From Juglans regia (taxonomy: Eukaryota; Streptophyta; Magnoliopsida; Fagales; Juglandaceae), in NCBI RefSeq assembly GCF_001411555.2, contig NC_049904.1, positions 23,015,370 to 23,079,369 of the forward strand: a stretch of DNA of 64,000 bases, written 5' to 3'. Positions 23,708 through 37,168 of this stretch are shown piece by piece. The notes beneath the pieces are model-generated. The model was not told the DNA's origin. It ran no database searches and saw nothing but the letters and a program-made list of their open reading frames with translations. Every line of letters starts with the position of its first letter. The first letter of the stretch is position 1. A program made the position numbers and the translations under genes.

Positions 23708-24401
23708 GGCTATGTTTGGGTACTAAACATTTCTCAACACTTTTCAAGTATTCTCAAACTTTTGAAAATACTTCACATACCAAATAACTTAAAATACTCT
23801 TGATGAGACCCACAAACCCACTTCAATCTCTACTCATAACTATTCACAAACATTCTATAATACTTATTACTATTTATATAAATAAAAAATAAAATCACAA
23901 TAATATTTATCACTATTAAATATAAAAAAAAATCATTATAATATATAAATAAATAAAAAATCACTATAATATATAAATAAAAATATTTATCACTATTATA
24001 TATAAATAAAAAATAAAATCGTTATAATATATAAATAAAAAATAAAATCACTATAATATTTATCACTGTTAAATATAAATAAAAAAATAAAATCACTATA
24101 ATATTTATCACTATTATATATAAAAATAAAATAAAATCACTACAATATTTATTAATAATAAAAAATCACTATAATAAAATCATTATAATATTTCTTACTA
24201 AAAATAAAATCACTACAATATTTATGGGACCTACACATTTTTCAACTACCTACTCAAAAGTTAACAACTCAACATATTTCACACATCTAAACAACTCAAA
24301 ATACTCTCAATGGGACCCACAAACTCACTCCAATCTCTACTCATAACTATTCACAAACATTCTCAACATTTCTCAACACTTCTCACTACCCAAATGTACC
24401 C
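23708..24401. mobile_element. Tourist/PIF-Harbinger-like MITE (694 bp) with TAA target duplication
   Basis: The left end is GGCTATGTTTGGGTA and the right end TACCCAAATGTACCC, imperfect inverted repeats. TAA flanks both sides (23705-23707 and 24402-24404). Inside, a segment of about 70 bp containing ACTCATAACTATTCACAAAC occurs twice in direct orientation (near 23835 and 24340), separated by an AT-rich array built from CACTATAATATTTATCAC-like units. No coding capacity. Confidence 0.6.
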
Positions 24402-25020
24402 TAACAAGTGAAAGATGACAGCTAAAAAATGGCATTTGGCCTGGAAGAAACCCAGCGGTGGCGGCAAAGTATCCCCTTTCCAATTTTAGGCTCAAAATAA
24501 TCATAAAATTAGTTTTGTGGTAGTGGTTACGAGAGCATTTCCATCTTATTCGTTAAATTTTTTTTCTAAATTTTAGTTAAAAAGAACACTCTTTATAATG
24601 AGTTTTGTTACACAACTTCCACCACACTCCACACTCTATATTTTTTTAAATTTTTAATATTTTTTTTAAATTTTTTTTTTTTGAGTTTATTCTTTTTAAA
24701 TTATTTCAAAATTTTTGTTCATTATTCATATAATAAATATTTGATAAAAGAAAAAAATAATAAAAACGTATGAGAGAAAATGTAGATGATTGAAAGAAGA
24801 ATTAATTTAATTGAATTGAATAAAATATTAATAAAAATAATTTAAGGGATGAATAATAATTTCTTATATTTGAAAAATTATTATTTATTCTCTAAATTTT
24901 TTTCTAAAATAAAGATTGAGAGAGATTTTGAGAGCATTCTTTAAACGAAAAGTTACAGGATACCAGATGAAAAATCTAATAAATTTTGAACCAATAGGAT
25001 ATAAAGCCTATTTTTTTTTT
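24402..25020. other. AT-rich intergenic DNA
   Basis: No gene. GAGCATTTCCATC near 24535 and GAGAGCATTCTTT near 24930 suggest another small decayed element. A poly-T tract lies at about 25011-25028. Confidence 0.4.
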
Positions 25021-25955
25021 TTTTTTTTGATAGGACATACAGCCTGTCTTTGATCGTGATCATGCTGTAATGGTAGCCGCTTAAGAGAATAAATTGAGAG
25101 TCAAGTCAATTATATAAATCAATAGGATAAAAAAAATGAAAAACGAGAAATTTTCATTGTCTGAAAGTTTCTCGGAGGCTGTGAAAAAGTTATGAATGAA
25201 CAGTAAATAAATAGGAAAAAGAGATGACAGCTAAAAAGGTGACCGGTATAACTGAAAGTAAGCAAAAGATAGTGCCAACAAACACCCACTAACCAACCTG
25301 AATGACAGATGGGCGAGTGTTAGTTGAAATGATAACTTTTTCTCCAAAGAAATCAACGGCTGAATAAAAAAACATTATTTTAATCACAATAACAGCTTCT
25401 TCATTTTAGTAAGTTGACATATATATATATATATATGAATCATATATATGCTCTGCAGAGACTTTACAATCTAAACTTCATTTTAGTGGATTAAAAAAAT
25501 ATGAAGGCATATGTTTTGGTTATGGAGTGAGAGATGGATTTGTTTGAAATTGTCACCTTGATTTGACTACTTTCATTAATGCTTATGGTTGGGAGGAAAA
25601 ATTTTATTCATGACCTTCGTGCACCATATATAATCTTTTTTGTAATTTTTTTATGTTGTCAAATATGTGGTATATAGATTATGGTTAGAAGAATTCAATT
25701 ATTTTAAAAAAATAAAATTTAAAAAAATAAAAAAATTATGATGCGTGATGTGTGAGACTTATGAATGAATTGGAATGGGACCGCTTGGATTGCGTCATTC
25801 AATAATATTCGGTCGTACATTTCAATTTACGGTCAATGATTCGGAAAGATCAGCAGCTATATTATCATCGAAATTTTTAAGGTTGCCCAAACTCCAAATC
25901 GGCCAAAAAGATCGTGTTCCACAACTTTTCTTTAGTTTTTCACGATCAGCCTACA
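25021..25955 (+). promoter_or_regulatory. Upstream region of RLP-A
   Basis: The proximal parts are shared with RLP-B (44990-45264): the GGACATACAGCCTG module near 25035, GAGTCAAGTCAATTATAT near 25098, and the last 130 bp before the ATG. The intervening stretch (about 25200-25770) is not matched upstream of RLP-B. No TATA box could be assigned confidently. Confidence 0.4.
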
Positions 25956-28900
25956 ATGAAAATTCTATTATTGATTTCATGCCTTTCTTTGATACCCCTA
26001 TGCTCATCTTTCCTCAAAGTCTGTACATTAGAGGTTTCCGACCAATGTCTTGGTGATGAGCAATCCTCGTTGCTTCAGTTGAAGAACAAGCTTGTGTTCA
26101 ATGATGCCTTGTCGGTAAAATTGGTACATTGGAATGATAGTGCCAATTGCTGTTCGTGGGAAGGCATAACTTGTAGCGAGGGTCGTGTTATTGATCTCGA
26201 CCTTAGCAACGAATCCATCTTTGGTGTGCTTGACAATTCCAGCAGCCTTTTCAATCTTCACCATCTCCAGAAGCTAAACTTGGCCTATAACGAGTTTGAT
26301 TCTTCCCAGATTCCATCCCAGTTTACGAAGCTCAGCAATTTGACTTACTTGAATCTGTCAACTGCAGGCTTTGTTGGGCAGATTCCGCTTGAGATTTCAC
26401 ACCTCAAAAGGTTGACTACTCTTGATTTATCCATCCTTTCTTACCGGAGTAGTTATTTGCTTATGCTTGAGAACCCAAATCTATCTACGTTAGTTCAAAA
26501 TCTTTCGGGGCTTCGGGAACTTCATCTTGATGGTTTAAATATCTCAGCAGAAGGGTATGAGTGCTGTTGGGCCTTATCATCTTCACTGCCACATCTAAGA
26601 GTGTTGAGCATGTCAAGATGTTATCTTTCTGGGCCTTTTGATCCATCCCTGTAGAATCTCCAGTCCCTCTCGGTTATTCATTTGGCTCATAACCAGTTTT
26701 TTGTTCCAGTTCCAGAATTTTTTGCAGACTTCAAAAACTTGACATCTTTGAGTTTCACCTCAAACAATTTGAACAGGAAATTTCCAGAAAAGAGCTTCCA
26801 TATTCCGATGCTGCAAAGGATTGAATTATTAAGTAATAGTATGCTACAAGGTTCTTTATCAGAATTTCCTTGGAATGGAAATCTTCGAACCTTAGTACTA
26901 GGGGGTACTTTTTTTTCAGGGACATTGCCGGATTCTATTGGTAACCTAAAAATGTTGACCAGAGTTGATTTCAATGGTTGCTATTTTAGTGGATCAATCC
27001 TAAAGTCAATGGCAACCCTCACACAGTAGGTATCTTTGGATATGTCATACAACAAGTTCATTGGACCAATTCCATCATTCAGTATGGCCACGAGATTGAT
27101 AGAAATTCACCTTACCCATAATGATTTAACAGGTAAGATTACTTCCACTCAATGGAAAGAACTTTGGGATTTGGAAATCCTTGACTTGGGATAAAATTTG
27201 TTTGAAGGTGGTCTTCCGATTTCTCTATTTTCCCTTCCGTTATTGCTGGAATTACAACTTTCCGACAACCGATTTTCTGGCCAACTTGATGAGTTCTCCA
27301 ATGTTTCTTCTCACCCACTATACATCCTTGATTTGTGCAACAACAACTTGGAAGGGCCAGTACTGATGTCTATTTTTGAACTCCGAGGCCTTAAGGTCCT
27401 CGACCTTTCTTCTAACAACTTTAAGGGGCCAATGCAGCTTGATTCCATCCAATAGTTGAAAAACCTTTCAAATCTTGATCTTTCATTCAATAACTTGTTG
27501 ATTGAACACAATGGAATTAATTCATCGGTATCCCTATTTCCTCAAATCAGCACGTTGAAACTTTCTTCTATCATTTTGAAAACATTTCCTGATTTCTTGA
27601 GGAGCCAATCTTTATTATTAGAACTAGACATTTCACATAATCAGATTCACGGAGAGATACCCAGTTGGATCTGGAAACTTGCTAATCTAGCTCGCTTGAA
27701 TCTCTCTTTTAACTACCTAGTATCTCTAGAAGGGCCATTCCTCAGTTGTCCAACTTTAAATATGCTAGACCTTCGTTCCAACCTTCTCCATGGCCAATTC
27801 CCGATTTTTCTCCCCAATGTTGTGTACTTGGATTTGTCAAAGAAGAATTTCAACTCTTCCATACAAAAAAGCATTGAGAACTTGCCCATTACCACTAGTT
27901 TCTTCTCCCTTTTAAGCAACAAATACAATAGGAGTATTCCTATTTCAATATGCAATGCTACATATATTCAAGGTTTAGATTTGTCAAACAATTCCTTCAA
28001 TGGGATAATTCCCCCGTGCTTGATTGAGATGAGTGAGATGCTAGGAGTGCTAAATCTATGGAGAAACAACCTCATTGGCACAATTTTTGATGCATTTCCG
28101 AGCAATTGTCATTTACAAACTCTTGCTCTCAACAACAACTTGGAAGGGCCAGTACCGATGTCTATTTTTGAACTCTGAGGCCTTAAGGTCCTCGACCTTT
28201 CTTCTAACAACTTTAATGGGTCAATGCAGCTTGATTCCATCCAACAGTTGAAAAACCTTTCAAATCTTGATCTTTCATTCAATAACTTGTTGATTGAACA
28301 CAATGGAATTAATTCATCGGTATCCCTATTTCCTCAAATCAACACGTTGAAACTTTCATATAACAATTTGAAAACATTTCCTGATTTCTTGAGGAGCCAA
28401 TCTTTATTATTAGAACTAGACTTTTCACATAATCAGATTTATGGAGAGATACCCAGTTGGATCTGGAAACTTGCTAATCTAGCTCGCTTGAATCTCTCTT
28501 TTAACTACCTAGTATCTCTAGAAGGGCCATTCCTCAGTTGTCCAACTTTAAATATGCTAGACCTTCGTTCCAACCTTCTCCATGGCCAATTCCCGATTTT
28601 TCTCCCCAATGTTATGTACGTGGATTTGTCAAAGAATAATTTCAACTCTTCCATACAAAAGAGCATTGAGAACTTGGCCATTACCACTGGTTTCTTCTCC
28701 CTTTCAAGCAACAAATACAATGGGAGTATTCCTGTTTCAATATGCAATGCTACATATCTTCAAGTTTTAGATTTGTCAAACAATTCCTTCAATGGGATAA
28801 TTCCCCAATGCTTGATTGTGATGAGTGAGATGCTAGGAGTGCTAAATCTATGGAGAAACAACCTCATTGGCACAATTTCTGATGCATTCCGAGCAATTGT

Positions 28901-29974
28901 CATTTACAAACTCTTGCTCTCAATGAAAACCAACTAGAAGGAGAGTTGCCAAAATCTCTAGTCAATTGCACAAAGTTGAAAGTCTTGCATATTGGAAACA
29001 ACCACATCAAAGACAACTTCCCTTGTTATTTGAAGAACAATTTCAGTTTGCGTATCCTTGTTTTGCGATCAAACAAGTTTTATGGGTCGATTGGCTGCCT
29101 GGGGCAGAATGCCACATGGTCGGACGTTCAAATTCTAGATCTAGCTTTCAACAAAGTCAGTGGAAAACTATCAAAGAGTTCCTTCAATGCATGGAAGACA
29201 ATGATAGCTGGTGATGATGAGGATCAGACAGAGTTGAACCATCTCCAGTTTGATTTTTATGGTTTAGGTCCATATTATTATTACCTAGATACTTTAACGA
29301 TTGTTAGTAAGAATCTTCAGCTAGAGTTGGTGAAAATCCTAACAATCCTCACATATATTGACTTTTCATGCAACAATCTCGTTGGGCCTATTCTTGAAGA
29401 ATTAGGAGCACACAAATCTTATATGGTCTCAACTTGTCAAATAATGTCTTCATTGGCCAAATCCCATCATCTTTGGGAAAGTTGAGCCAGCTTGAGTCAC
29501 TAGACCTGTGAAGAAATAAGCTTATAGGGGAGATCCCATTGCAACTCGCAGATGGTCTTATTTTTTTTGTCAATACTCAACCTTTCATGCAACCAACTGT
29601 TTGGAAGGATTCCAATGATCAAGCAATTTTCTACATTTTCAGAAACTTCCTATGAAGGGAATCAACGATTATGTGGTTTCCCTTTGCAAGAAAAATGCAG
29701 AGAAGAAGAGCCATTATCTCCACCTCTTACATTTCGAGAAACTCCATCCGAGTCTAGGATTGTGATTAATTGGAACTATCTAAGTATTGAATTGGGATAC
29801 GTTTTCGGCTTTGGGATTTTCATTGGGCCGCTTATGTTTTGGGAGAGGTGGAGGATATGGTATTTCGAACAAGTTGATGGCATTATTTCCAAGATCTTTC
29901 CCAAACTGTATCTTGGAAGAATAATCCAGCATAGACCAACTCAAAGAAATCGGGGACCGAGAGGTCGGGAATAA
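25956..29974 (+). pseudogene. RLP-A: LRR receptor-like protein pseudogene with in-frame LRR duplication
   Basis: A near-identical paralogue of RLP-B, from signal peptide (MKILLLISCLS) through LRRNT (CCSWEGITC) and many LRRs to the C-terminal membrane segment (GYVFGFGIFIG) and a basic tail. It starts at ATG 25956. Lesions relative to RLP-B include stops at 26652-26654, 27027-27029, 27192-27194, 27453-27455, 28176-28178 and near 29510, plus frameshifts near 28888, 29410 and 29565. A direct duplication of 792 bp (units beginning at 27341 and 28133) would add 264 residues, exactly eleven 24-residue LRRs, in frame. The C-terminal exodomain, membrane segment and tail remain open at 29552-29974. It cannot encode a full receptor. 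Confidence 0.92.
27341..28924 (+). repeat. 792-bp in-frame tandem duplication of 11 LRRs in RLP-A
   Basis: Two direct copies, 27341-28132 and about 28133-28924, differ by scattered substitutions. The junction lies where one LRR reading NNLEGPVP joins after LQTLALN, a position occupied by ENQLEGEL in RLP-B. This is consistent with unequal crossing-over between similar LRR units. Confidence 0.85.
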
Positions 29975-31440
29975 TTTTGAGGGGCAATACAACCATGTTT
30001 ATATAACTTTTTCTTTGTTCCGCTTTGTTTCAATACATATGCTATTAAAGTGAATGCTACGACATCTATTCCTATCTTTATAAATATTTCAAACACTATT
30101 AAATAAAGAATAAGTATTATTAGATCCAAATAATGATATCCATAACTGGTGAATTGTTGAAGACGTGATATTGAAGCAAATCTTCTCACTGCTTTTACTC
30201 AGCAAACAATTTATACTTGTCTGGAGAGTTCAACAAAAAGTTTCTTACAAGTACTAATAGGAGCTTTTTTTTAGGCCTATTTGTGTAGAGTTTCATTCAA
30301 TAGTAAGAAGCAGATACGTACAATGAAAGTCATATCCTTACAAACTCTGACAAGCCTTAAAATTTCATGCCTTGCTTGGCTTGAAGTGCCAAATTAACTG
30401 CCTACAAGTCCCAAAATCCCAACCCACCAGAATTTGATTGGGAGTTTGAAAGTACTTGTTTAGAGTCATTCTAGATCTCACCATCTGAGCCCCTCATGTT
30501 TGGTTTCCCAATAGTTAAGGTGGGTACTATGTCATGCCCAGGCAAGGAAGCCTCATCCAATGGCTCCTTCTACCCATTTTACATAGCATGGCATATGTTT
30601 AATTTATATCTATGTGCTTTGCATCCATGCGCTTACACCGAAGCAGCATATGTTGAGAAATGAAAGATAAAATATGTATCTAAATTCAAGTGTTTTCTGG
30701 ACATTCTCTCTTCCCCCCTTCAAAAATTAAGTGAAAGCAAAACAGATTTTCTTACATTTTTTCCATATCGTCACAAAAAATTATTTAAATTGCTTGTCTC
30801 CAGAATTGAAAATTATCTGCATTCTATTCTATGTGAGGATGATTTCCATTGCCACTCTTGGATTTAGATGAATTTTGACTGTTACAAGATGCTTAGTATT
30901 TACCTCTTACTTATAAAAAAAAATGCTTAGTATTTCCGTGGACAATTCGATGTGTTTAATAACTGAGGCATTCATGTGAAATTGGAAAACCTTGAGCAGT
31001 TGTGTATATGAGTTCCCAGGACTGAGGTAGGGAACCGTGAGTTGAAAAATTGTTACCGAATTCCTTACCCACTAATTGCTTCACTAAATTTGTTGGCATA
31101 TTGTCTTTCACTGGGCATGGTCTCCCTTTTTTTTTTTTTTTTTTTTGAGAATCAAATATTGCTTCATTCAATAGTAAGAAGCAGATACAATGAAAGTCAT
31201 ATCCTTACAAACGCTGACAAGCCTTAAAATTACACAGCAGAACATCCATCTGTATGCACTGCTAAACAAGTTAGAATAAAGTCAAGTGGAGTGGACCACC
31301 ATTGAAGGGTATCCCCCACAAAATGTGCATTTTGGGCTGCACTACCTCATTTCCTTGACGGCCAACATGTGGCACATCAAAAGACTGGAAATGAGATAAT
31401 AAGCACATCGGTTAGGGCTCTAGCTAAGAACATTAAACCC
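29975..31440. repeat. RLP 3'-flank module, copy A
   Basis: Non-coding sequence shared with the region after RLP-B (48493-49170) and with the ghost RLP locus (21905-22760). It also contains a local repeat: TCAATAGTAAGAAGCAGATA occurs near 30298 and again near 31168. Confidence 0.75.
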
Positions 31441-31833
31441 TAGAACCCCAGAGCCAAGCAAATGTACGGTGCAAACCTAGAATCACACGGAAAAATGAGG
31501 TAAAATTTGAAGAACATTAATGGGTTTGTCGATACATTACATGTTTCTAGCCGCAGATTTGGTGGGCTCTTTACTTCATCATGGTGTGGAATCATCTCGT
31601 CACAGATCTAGAACAAAGGATCAGAGGATGAGCTGATGGGGAAATCATGGGGATGAGCTGATGAGGATGAAGGGTAGGGGGAGATGAAGCACAGGTTTGA
31701 GAGAGCTTCAAATTTTGAGGGGGAAGTCACAATGCACGTGAGGGGACTGAGAGAGTTACAGAGAAGGAAAAGAAGAAGAAGAAGGTCTTGTCGAAAATGT
31801 ATTTCGCGATTGATAAGCAGAAGACTTAGAGAA
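31441..31833. other. Unclassified DNA flanking the gypsy element, left
   Basis: GA-rich sequence with no recognised gene. It continues on the other side of the retrotransposon at 37174. The insertion may have split an unknown gene or element, but neither side translates to a domain I know. Confidence 0.35.
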
Positions 31834-32233
31834 TGTAATGGACCCAATTTATCAACTAAGCTTGTGGAGGGAAGAAGTAAGAAGATAAAGAAGATGATGT
31901 AAAGAATAAGGAAGAAGGAGAGAGAGTTGAGGAAAAGAGAAAAGATTGAGAGAGAGAGTTTTTTGCATGAATAATATTCTGTATTTCCTTCTTCGTTGAA
32001 TCCCTTCTTATAGTTACAGAATGTACAGCACGACATCATTTTACAATTGTATTAAAACGCACGTTTCACTTATTCACTTATCAACTAAACGACCATGTCG
32101 CACTTACTACTTCTATTTGCATACAACGACACTTGCAATAGACTGCTAACAGAATTAACTAACAACTTTATCCATCATTAAGTGCCTTCATGCTTCTGTT
32201 TCTTCCATCCTCTGAGTATTGCAATCCATTACA
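31834..32233 (-). repeat. 3' LTR of the gypsy element
   Basis: 400 bp; TG...CA ends. It is preceded in element orientation by a purine-rich tract (32234-32250). Confidence 0.92.
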
Positions 32234-32245
32234 CACCCCTCCCCT

Positions 32246-35200
32246 TTAAAGCAGCTTGCCCACAAGGTGAGGATAATGTTGTTTCAACTGCCAGTATGGT
32301 TCCCAAGTGGCGTGGTCGAGAGCAATTCCCTGCCAATGTACCAAAACTTCAACTAGTGGTCGATTGTTATGCTTCCTGGTTCGCCTTTGTAAAATAGCTT
32401 GAGGCTTAGGTACCAATTCTCCATAACTATCAACGGGAGGTAAGGTTGAGAGGGGAGACACATGTTATCCAACTTTTTTCTTTAAACAAGAGACATGAAA
32501 AACGAGATGTAGTTGAGATTGTGGTAGTAATTATAATCTGTAAGCAACCTGGCCAATCTTGTCCGAAACTTGAAAAGGCCCATAAAATTTTGGAGATAAC
32601 TTCATATTCTTTTTGACTGCCAAAGACTTCTGTCTATATGGTTGAAGGACTAAAAATACCCAATCCCCTACAGCAAAGGATCTCTCAGTATGTCTCTTAT
32701 CAAATTGACTCTCCATTCTTTCTTGAGCCAGCACCAAATTACTTCTCAGGGTGTCTAATATATGTTCTCGAGTTCTTAAAATTTCTTCCATAGCTTCATT
32801 AGATGACAGGCCTGGGATATAGTCTTGCAGCTTGGTTGGTGGCACTCCATAAACAGCCTCATATGGAGTGAGTTTAGTTGAGGCATGGAATGTGGTGTTA
32901 TACCACCATTCAGCCAAGGGCAACCACTCAACCCAATGTCTTGGTTTATCACCTGAAAAACACCTCAGGAAGTGTTCTAAACACTTATTGACAGCCTCAG
33001 TTTGACCATCACTTTGAGGATGGTATGCTGAAGAATATGACAGGTTCACAGCTTGGAGTTTGAAAAAATCTCTCCAAAAAGAACTTGTAAATGTAGAACC
33101 TCTATCAGAGACAATACTTTTAGGCATTCCATGAAGCCTAAAAATATTATGCATGAAAATAGAAGCTACCTTAGCTGCAGTAAAAGGATGCTTCAAGGCC
33201 AAGAAATGAGCATACTTGGATAATCGATCTACAACTACCATTATCACTGAGTATCCTTTAGAGGAAGGCAATCCTTTTATAAAATCCATGGAAATGTCTG
33301 TCCAGATTTGTTGAGGAATTGGTAAGGGTTGTAGCAACCTAGCTGGAAGGACATTCTCACTTTTGTTCCTTTGGCAGGTCTCACATTTCTTAATAAATCT
33401 TCTTATCGCAGTTTTCATTCCTGGCTAATAAAAGTCACTTCGAGCTCGATGTAATGACTTGTGAAATCATGAATGACCAGCATTAGGACTTGCATTGATG
33501 AAGTGCAAGATTTTTAATTTTAACTCAGCACAATCAGGGATGTAAATCTTTCCATTTCTGAATAAAACCCCTCCTTTCCATGAATAAACAGTATTGGTGG
33601 AGGGCATCTGCTATAATTGAGGAAGTTGTTGCTGGACAACTTGGTCAGTCTCATAAGCCTTCTTGATTTCTTCTAACCAAACTAGATTGGGAACAGTTAT
33701 GGTGAGTAACACTGAGTCCCCTTCATTTGCACCTCTCCTGGACAAAGCATCAGCAACCTTATTGTCCACACCTTTCTTGTACTCGACAGAAAAGTCATAA
33801 CCAAGCAACTTTGACATCTACTTTTGTTGAGCAAGGGTGTCAATCTTTTATTTCAACAAATACTTTAAACTGTGATGATCAGTCTTCACAATGAAAGAGC
33901 CTTCAAGCAAATAAGGTCTCAATTTCTTTACTGCCAAAATTAATGCCAAGAATTCCTTTTCATAGGTTGACAGCAGCATGTGTCTTTCTTTCAAGGCTTG
34001 ACTTAAGAAAGCCAATGGCCTTTGCTCCTGCATTAACACAGCTCCTACGCCACTAACACATGCATCACATTCAATTATAAATTGCTTAGAAAAATCAGGT
34101 AAGGATAAAACAGGAGGTTGTGTTACAGCTTGCTTAAGGTGTTCAAAGGTAGTGGTTGCCTGAACAGTCCACTTGAAGGCTTCCTTTTTTAACAAAGTAG
34201 TGAGTGGGGCAACTATGATGGCATAATGCTTGATGAATTTTCTGTAGTATCCAGTCATGCCAAGAAAACCTCTCAAAGCTTTCACAGATTTTGGTGTAGG
34301 CCATTGTAACATTGAGTCTACCTTTTTCTAATCTGCTCTAACCCCTTCCTTGGAAATGAGGTGCCCCAGATACTCGATCTCAGAATAGGCAAAGTGACAC
34401 TTTGAGTGCTTTGCATGCAACTGATGGCTCTCCAAGGTATGCAAAACAGAAGCTAAGTGGCCCAAATGAGACTGAAAATCTCGACTGTAAATCAGTATGT
34501 CATCAAAAAACACAATGACAAATTTTCTCAAAAAAGGCCTAAAGACATCATTCATGAGGCCTTGAAATGTGGAGGGTGCATTAGTGAGTCTAAAGGGCAT
34601 TACAAGAAACTCATAATGACCCTCATGTATTCTAAAAGCTGTCTTTAAATTGTCTTCATCCTTCATTCTCATCTAATGGTAGCCTGATCTAAGATCAATC
34701 TTAGAAAACACACTTGCTTCAAAAAGCTCATCTAATAATTCATCCACCACTGGTATAGGGTATTTGGTTTTGACTGTTGCTTCATTGAGTACCCTATAGT
34801 CTATACACATGCGCTAAGAACCATCTCCTTTTCTTACCAAGAGTACAGGTGAAGAGAACGGAGATTGACTGGGCCTTATGAAACCTGACTGTAGTAACTC
34901 TGTGACTATTTTTTCAATTTCAGTCTTTTGACAAAAAACGATATCTATAGGGTCTTAGACTCACTGGTGTTGTGCCTTGTTTTAGGATAATGTGATGGTC
35001 ATGAGACCTTTGAGGGGGGAGGCCTTTAGGTTCATCAAAAACCTTTTTGAATCTGTCCAGCAAGTTTAAGATGTCCTGAGGTATCTCAGTTGTCATCTCT
35101 TGAGACTGAATATATGTGATTTGCAAAAATAGACCCTTATATTCTACTAAGGAGATTGTAGCAATTTCAATGTCATCAACTAAATTGCTAGAAGTAGAAA

Positions 35201-36753
35201 CTAAGCCCTTTAAATAAGTCAGGTTGCCCTTATAAGTAAACTGCATGTGAAGCTTATATAAATCCCATAAAATGGGGCCTAAAGAAAGCAACCATTGGAT
35301 CCCCAAAACTACATCACAACCACCTAGTTCCAAAGTCAGTAACTCAGTTTCGAAAGTTGTGCCTTGAACATGTAGAGCCACCCCTTCACATCTGCCCACA
35401 CTATGGATCATGTCACCATTTGCAATCCTGACTGGCATAGGGACAAAATCTTGAATCAACAAGCCACATTTCTTTGCCATCGTAGTATCCACAAAGTTGT
35501 GGGTACTGCCAGTATCTATCAAAATGGTGACCCTTCTCTTCTTTAATTGACCAAAAACCCTCAAGGTTTTTAAGCTAGGTGTTCCCACCATAGCCTGCAC
35601 AGAGATGGAGGCAATTGTGGCCATATACTGCATATCTTTATCAGCTACGGTTAAAGGCTGGTCAGAATCTTCCTCTGGATCCAATGGTTTTAACTGAGAC
35701 AAATCCATGCTCTCCAAGATGTACAATCTTGGCTTAGAACATTTATGGCCTTGCTGCCATTTGTCATCACAAAAGAAGCAAAGCCCATTTTTCCTTCGTT
35801 CTTGCATCTGAGTGTCTGATAACCTTTGATAGGAAAGTTTAGGGGCAAACTGCACCTTGGATGGAGGAGGCCCCAAAATTGAAGGAGTCTGAGTTGGCCT
35901 CTGTGGCTGAACTGCTGAATCAAAGAAATTGTTTCGCCATGGTTTCCTTGTACTCACAACATATTGCTCCTGAATCTTGGCAAGCCCAAAGACATCATTT
36001 AAACTTTTGGGACTTAAAATCCTCACAAGCAGTCTTACTTCATCCTTTAATCCACATAAAAAGTAGCTCAATTTATTCTTTTCAGAAATGCCTCTCGCTC
36101 TATTTGAGATTAACTCAAATTCTGTTTTGTAAGCTGTGAAAGATCTCACTTGCTTCAACCTTGTAAGAGATTCCATTGGATCATCATAAGGAGATGAGCC
36201 AAATCTTACTTGAATTGCTTGGGTCAGATCCTCCCAAGAATGAAAGATTCCTGGTTCACTGACATCTTGAAACCATACCAATGCTTCATCATCCATATGG
36301 AATGAGGCAATAAAGATCCTTTGCCCTGATGGCACTTGGTGGTATAAGAAATATTGATTAGCGCTATACACCCAAGCCAAAGGATCCTTACCAAAAAAAT
36401 CTTGGAAACTCAATCTTGATGCCCCTTAAAATGGTTCTGTCAACTAGTTCTCGAAAGGGTGCCTCATCCCCACTATTGTGTGTGTCATGGTTCCTGTCAA
36501 AATGTGGCATGTCATTCACATTCCTCACAGACTCCTCATGACCCACTAAATCATTGAGGGAAATTTTGAAAATCTTTTGCAAAATTTTTGTAAACCGTTT
36601 ATCTTGGTTCCCCCAATCAAGTCTTGTAGTTTCTTGTTGTTGAAGCAAGACAACAATGGTGTCCTCAATTTGTTTTTGTTGACGATCATGCTACTGCTTA
36701 AGCTGGTTCAATGAATCAACCACTTGAGCATAAGAACGTGTGCCTTCTGCCAT
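32246..36753 (-). pseudogene. gag-pol polyprotein of the gypsy element, multiply disrupted
   Basis: Read on the minus strand from an ATG at 36753. Gag spans about 36650-35900 (WVYSANQYF; WEDLTQAIQVRF) and is followed by a zinc knuckle CFFCDDKWQQGHKC near 35780. An aspartic protease motif LIDTGSTHNF lies near 35500. RT has VFFDDILIYS near 34510. RNase H/thumb runs 34312-33848. Integrase runs 33418-32531 with [17 protein letters not shown] and [10 protein letters not shown] chromodomain-like end (VHWQG...ATWEPYW) lies at 32461-32246. Stops interrupt it, including TAG in place of conserved codons near 36695, 34810 and 34675 and a further stop near 33425. RNase H is separated from integrase by frame breaks. 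It cannot make a complete polyprotein. Confidence 0.9.
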
Positions 36754-36768
36754 GGCTCTGGATACCAA

Positions 36769-37168
36769 TGTAATGGACCCAATTTATCAACTAAGCTTGT
36801 GGAGGGAAGAAGTAAGAAGATAAAGAAGATGATGTAAACAATAAGGAAGAAGGAGAGAGATTTGAGGAAAAGAGAGAAGATTGAGAGAGAGAGTTTGCTG
36901 CATGAATAATATTCTGTATTTTCTTCTTCGTTGAATCTGTTTTTATAGTTACAAAATGTATAGCACAACATCGTTTTACAATTGTATTAAAACGCACGTT
37001 TCACTTATTCACTTATCAACTAAACGACCATGTCACACTTACTACTTCTATTTGCATACAATGACACTTGCAATAGACTGCTAACATAATTAACTAACAA
37101 CTTCATCCATCATTAAGTGCCTTCATGCTTCTGTTTCTTCCATCCTTTGAGTATTGCAGTCCATTACA
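36769..37168 (-). repeat. 5' LTR of the gypsy element
   Basis: 400 bp, paired with 31834-32233. The primer-binding site lies immediately inside, at about 36750-36768. Confidence 0.92.

Larger units (their letters stand above)
31834..37168 (-). mobile_element. Ty3/gypsy chromodomain LTR retrotransposon, 5335 bp, minus strand, inactive
   Basis: Two 400-bp LTRs (31834-32233 and 36769-37168), TGTAATGGACCC...CCATTACA, differ at 19 positions by my hand count. The flanks GAGAA (31829-31833) and GATAA (37169-37173) form an imperfect 5-bp target duplication. Inside the 5' LTR (right-hand, minus strand) the primer-binding site reads TTGGTATCCAGAGCCA, an initiator-tRNA-Met-type site with one extra base. 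A polypurine tract precedes the left LTR at 32234-32250. The order gag, protease, RT, RNase H, integrase, chromodomain identifies a gypsy chromodomain element. Confidence 0.93.

Noticed and set aside
25775..26056. Separate 93-codon gene overlapping the RLP-A start
   Set aside because: It overlaps the RLP-A coding region in another frame, has no domain, and its counterpart upstream of RLP-B is not kept open.
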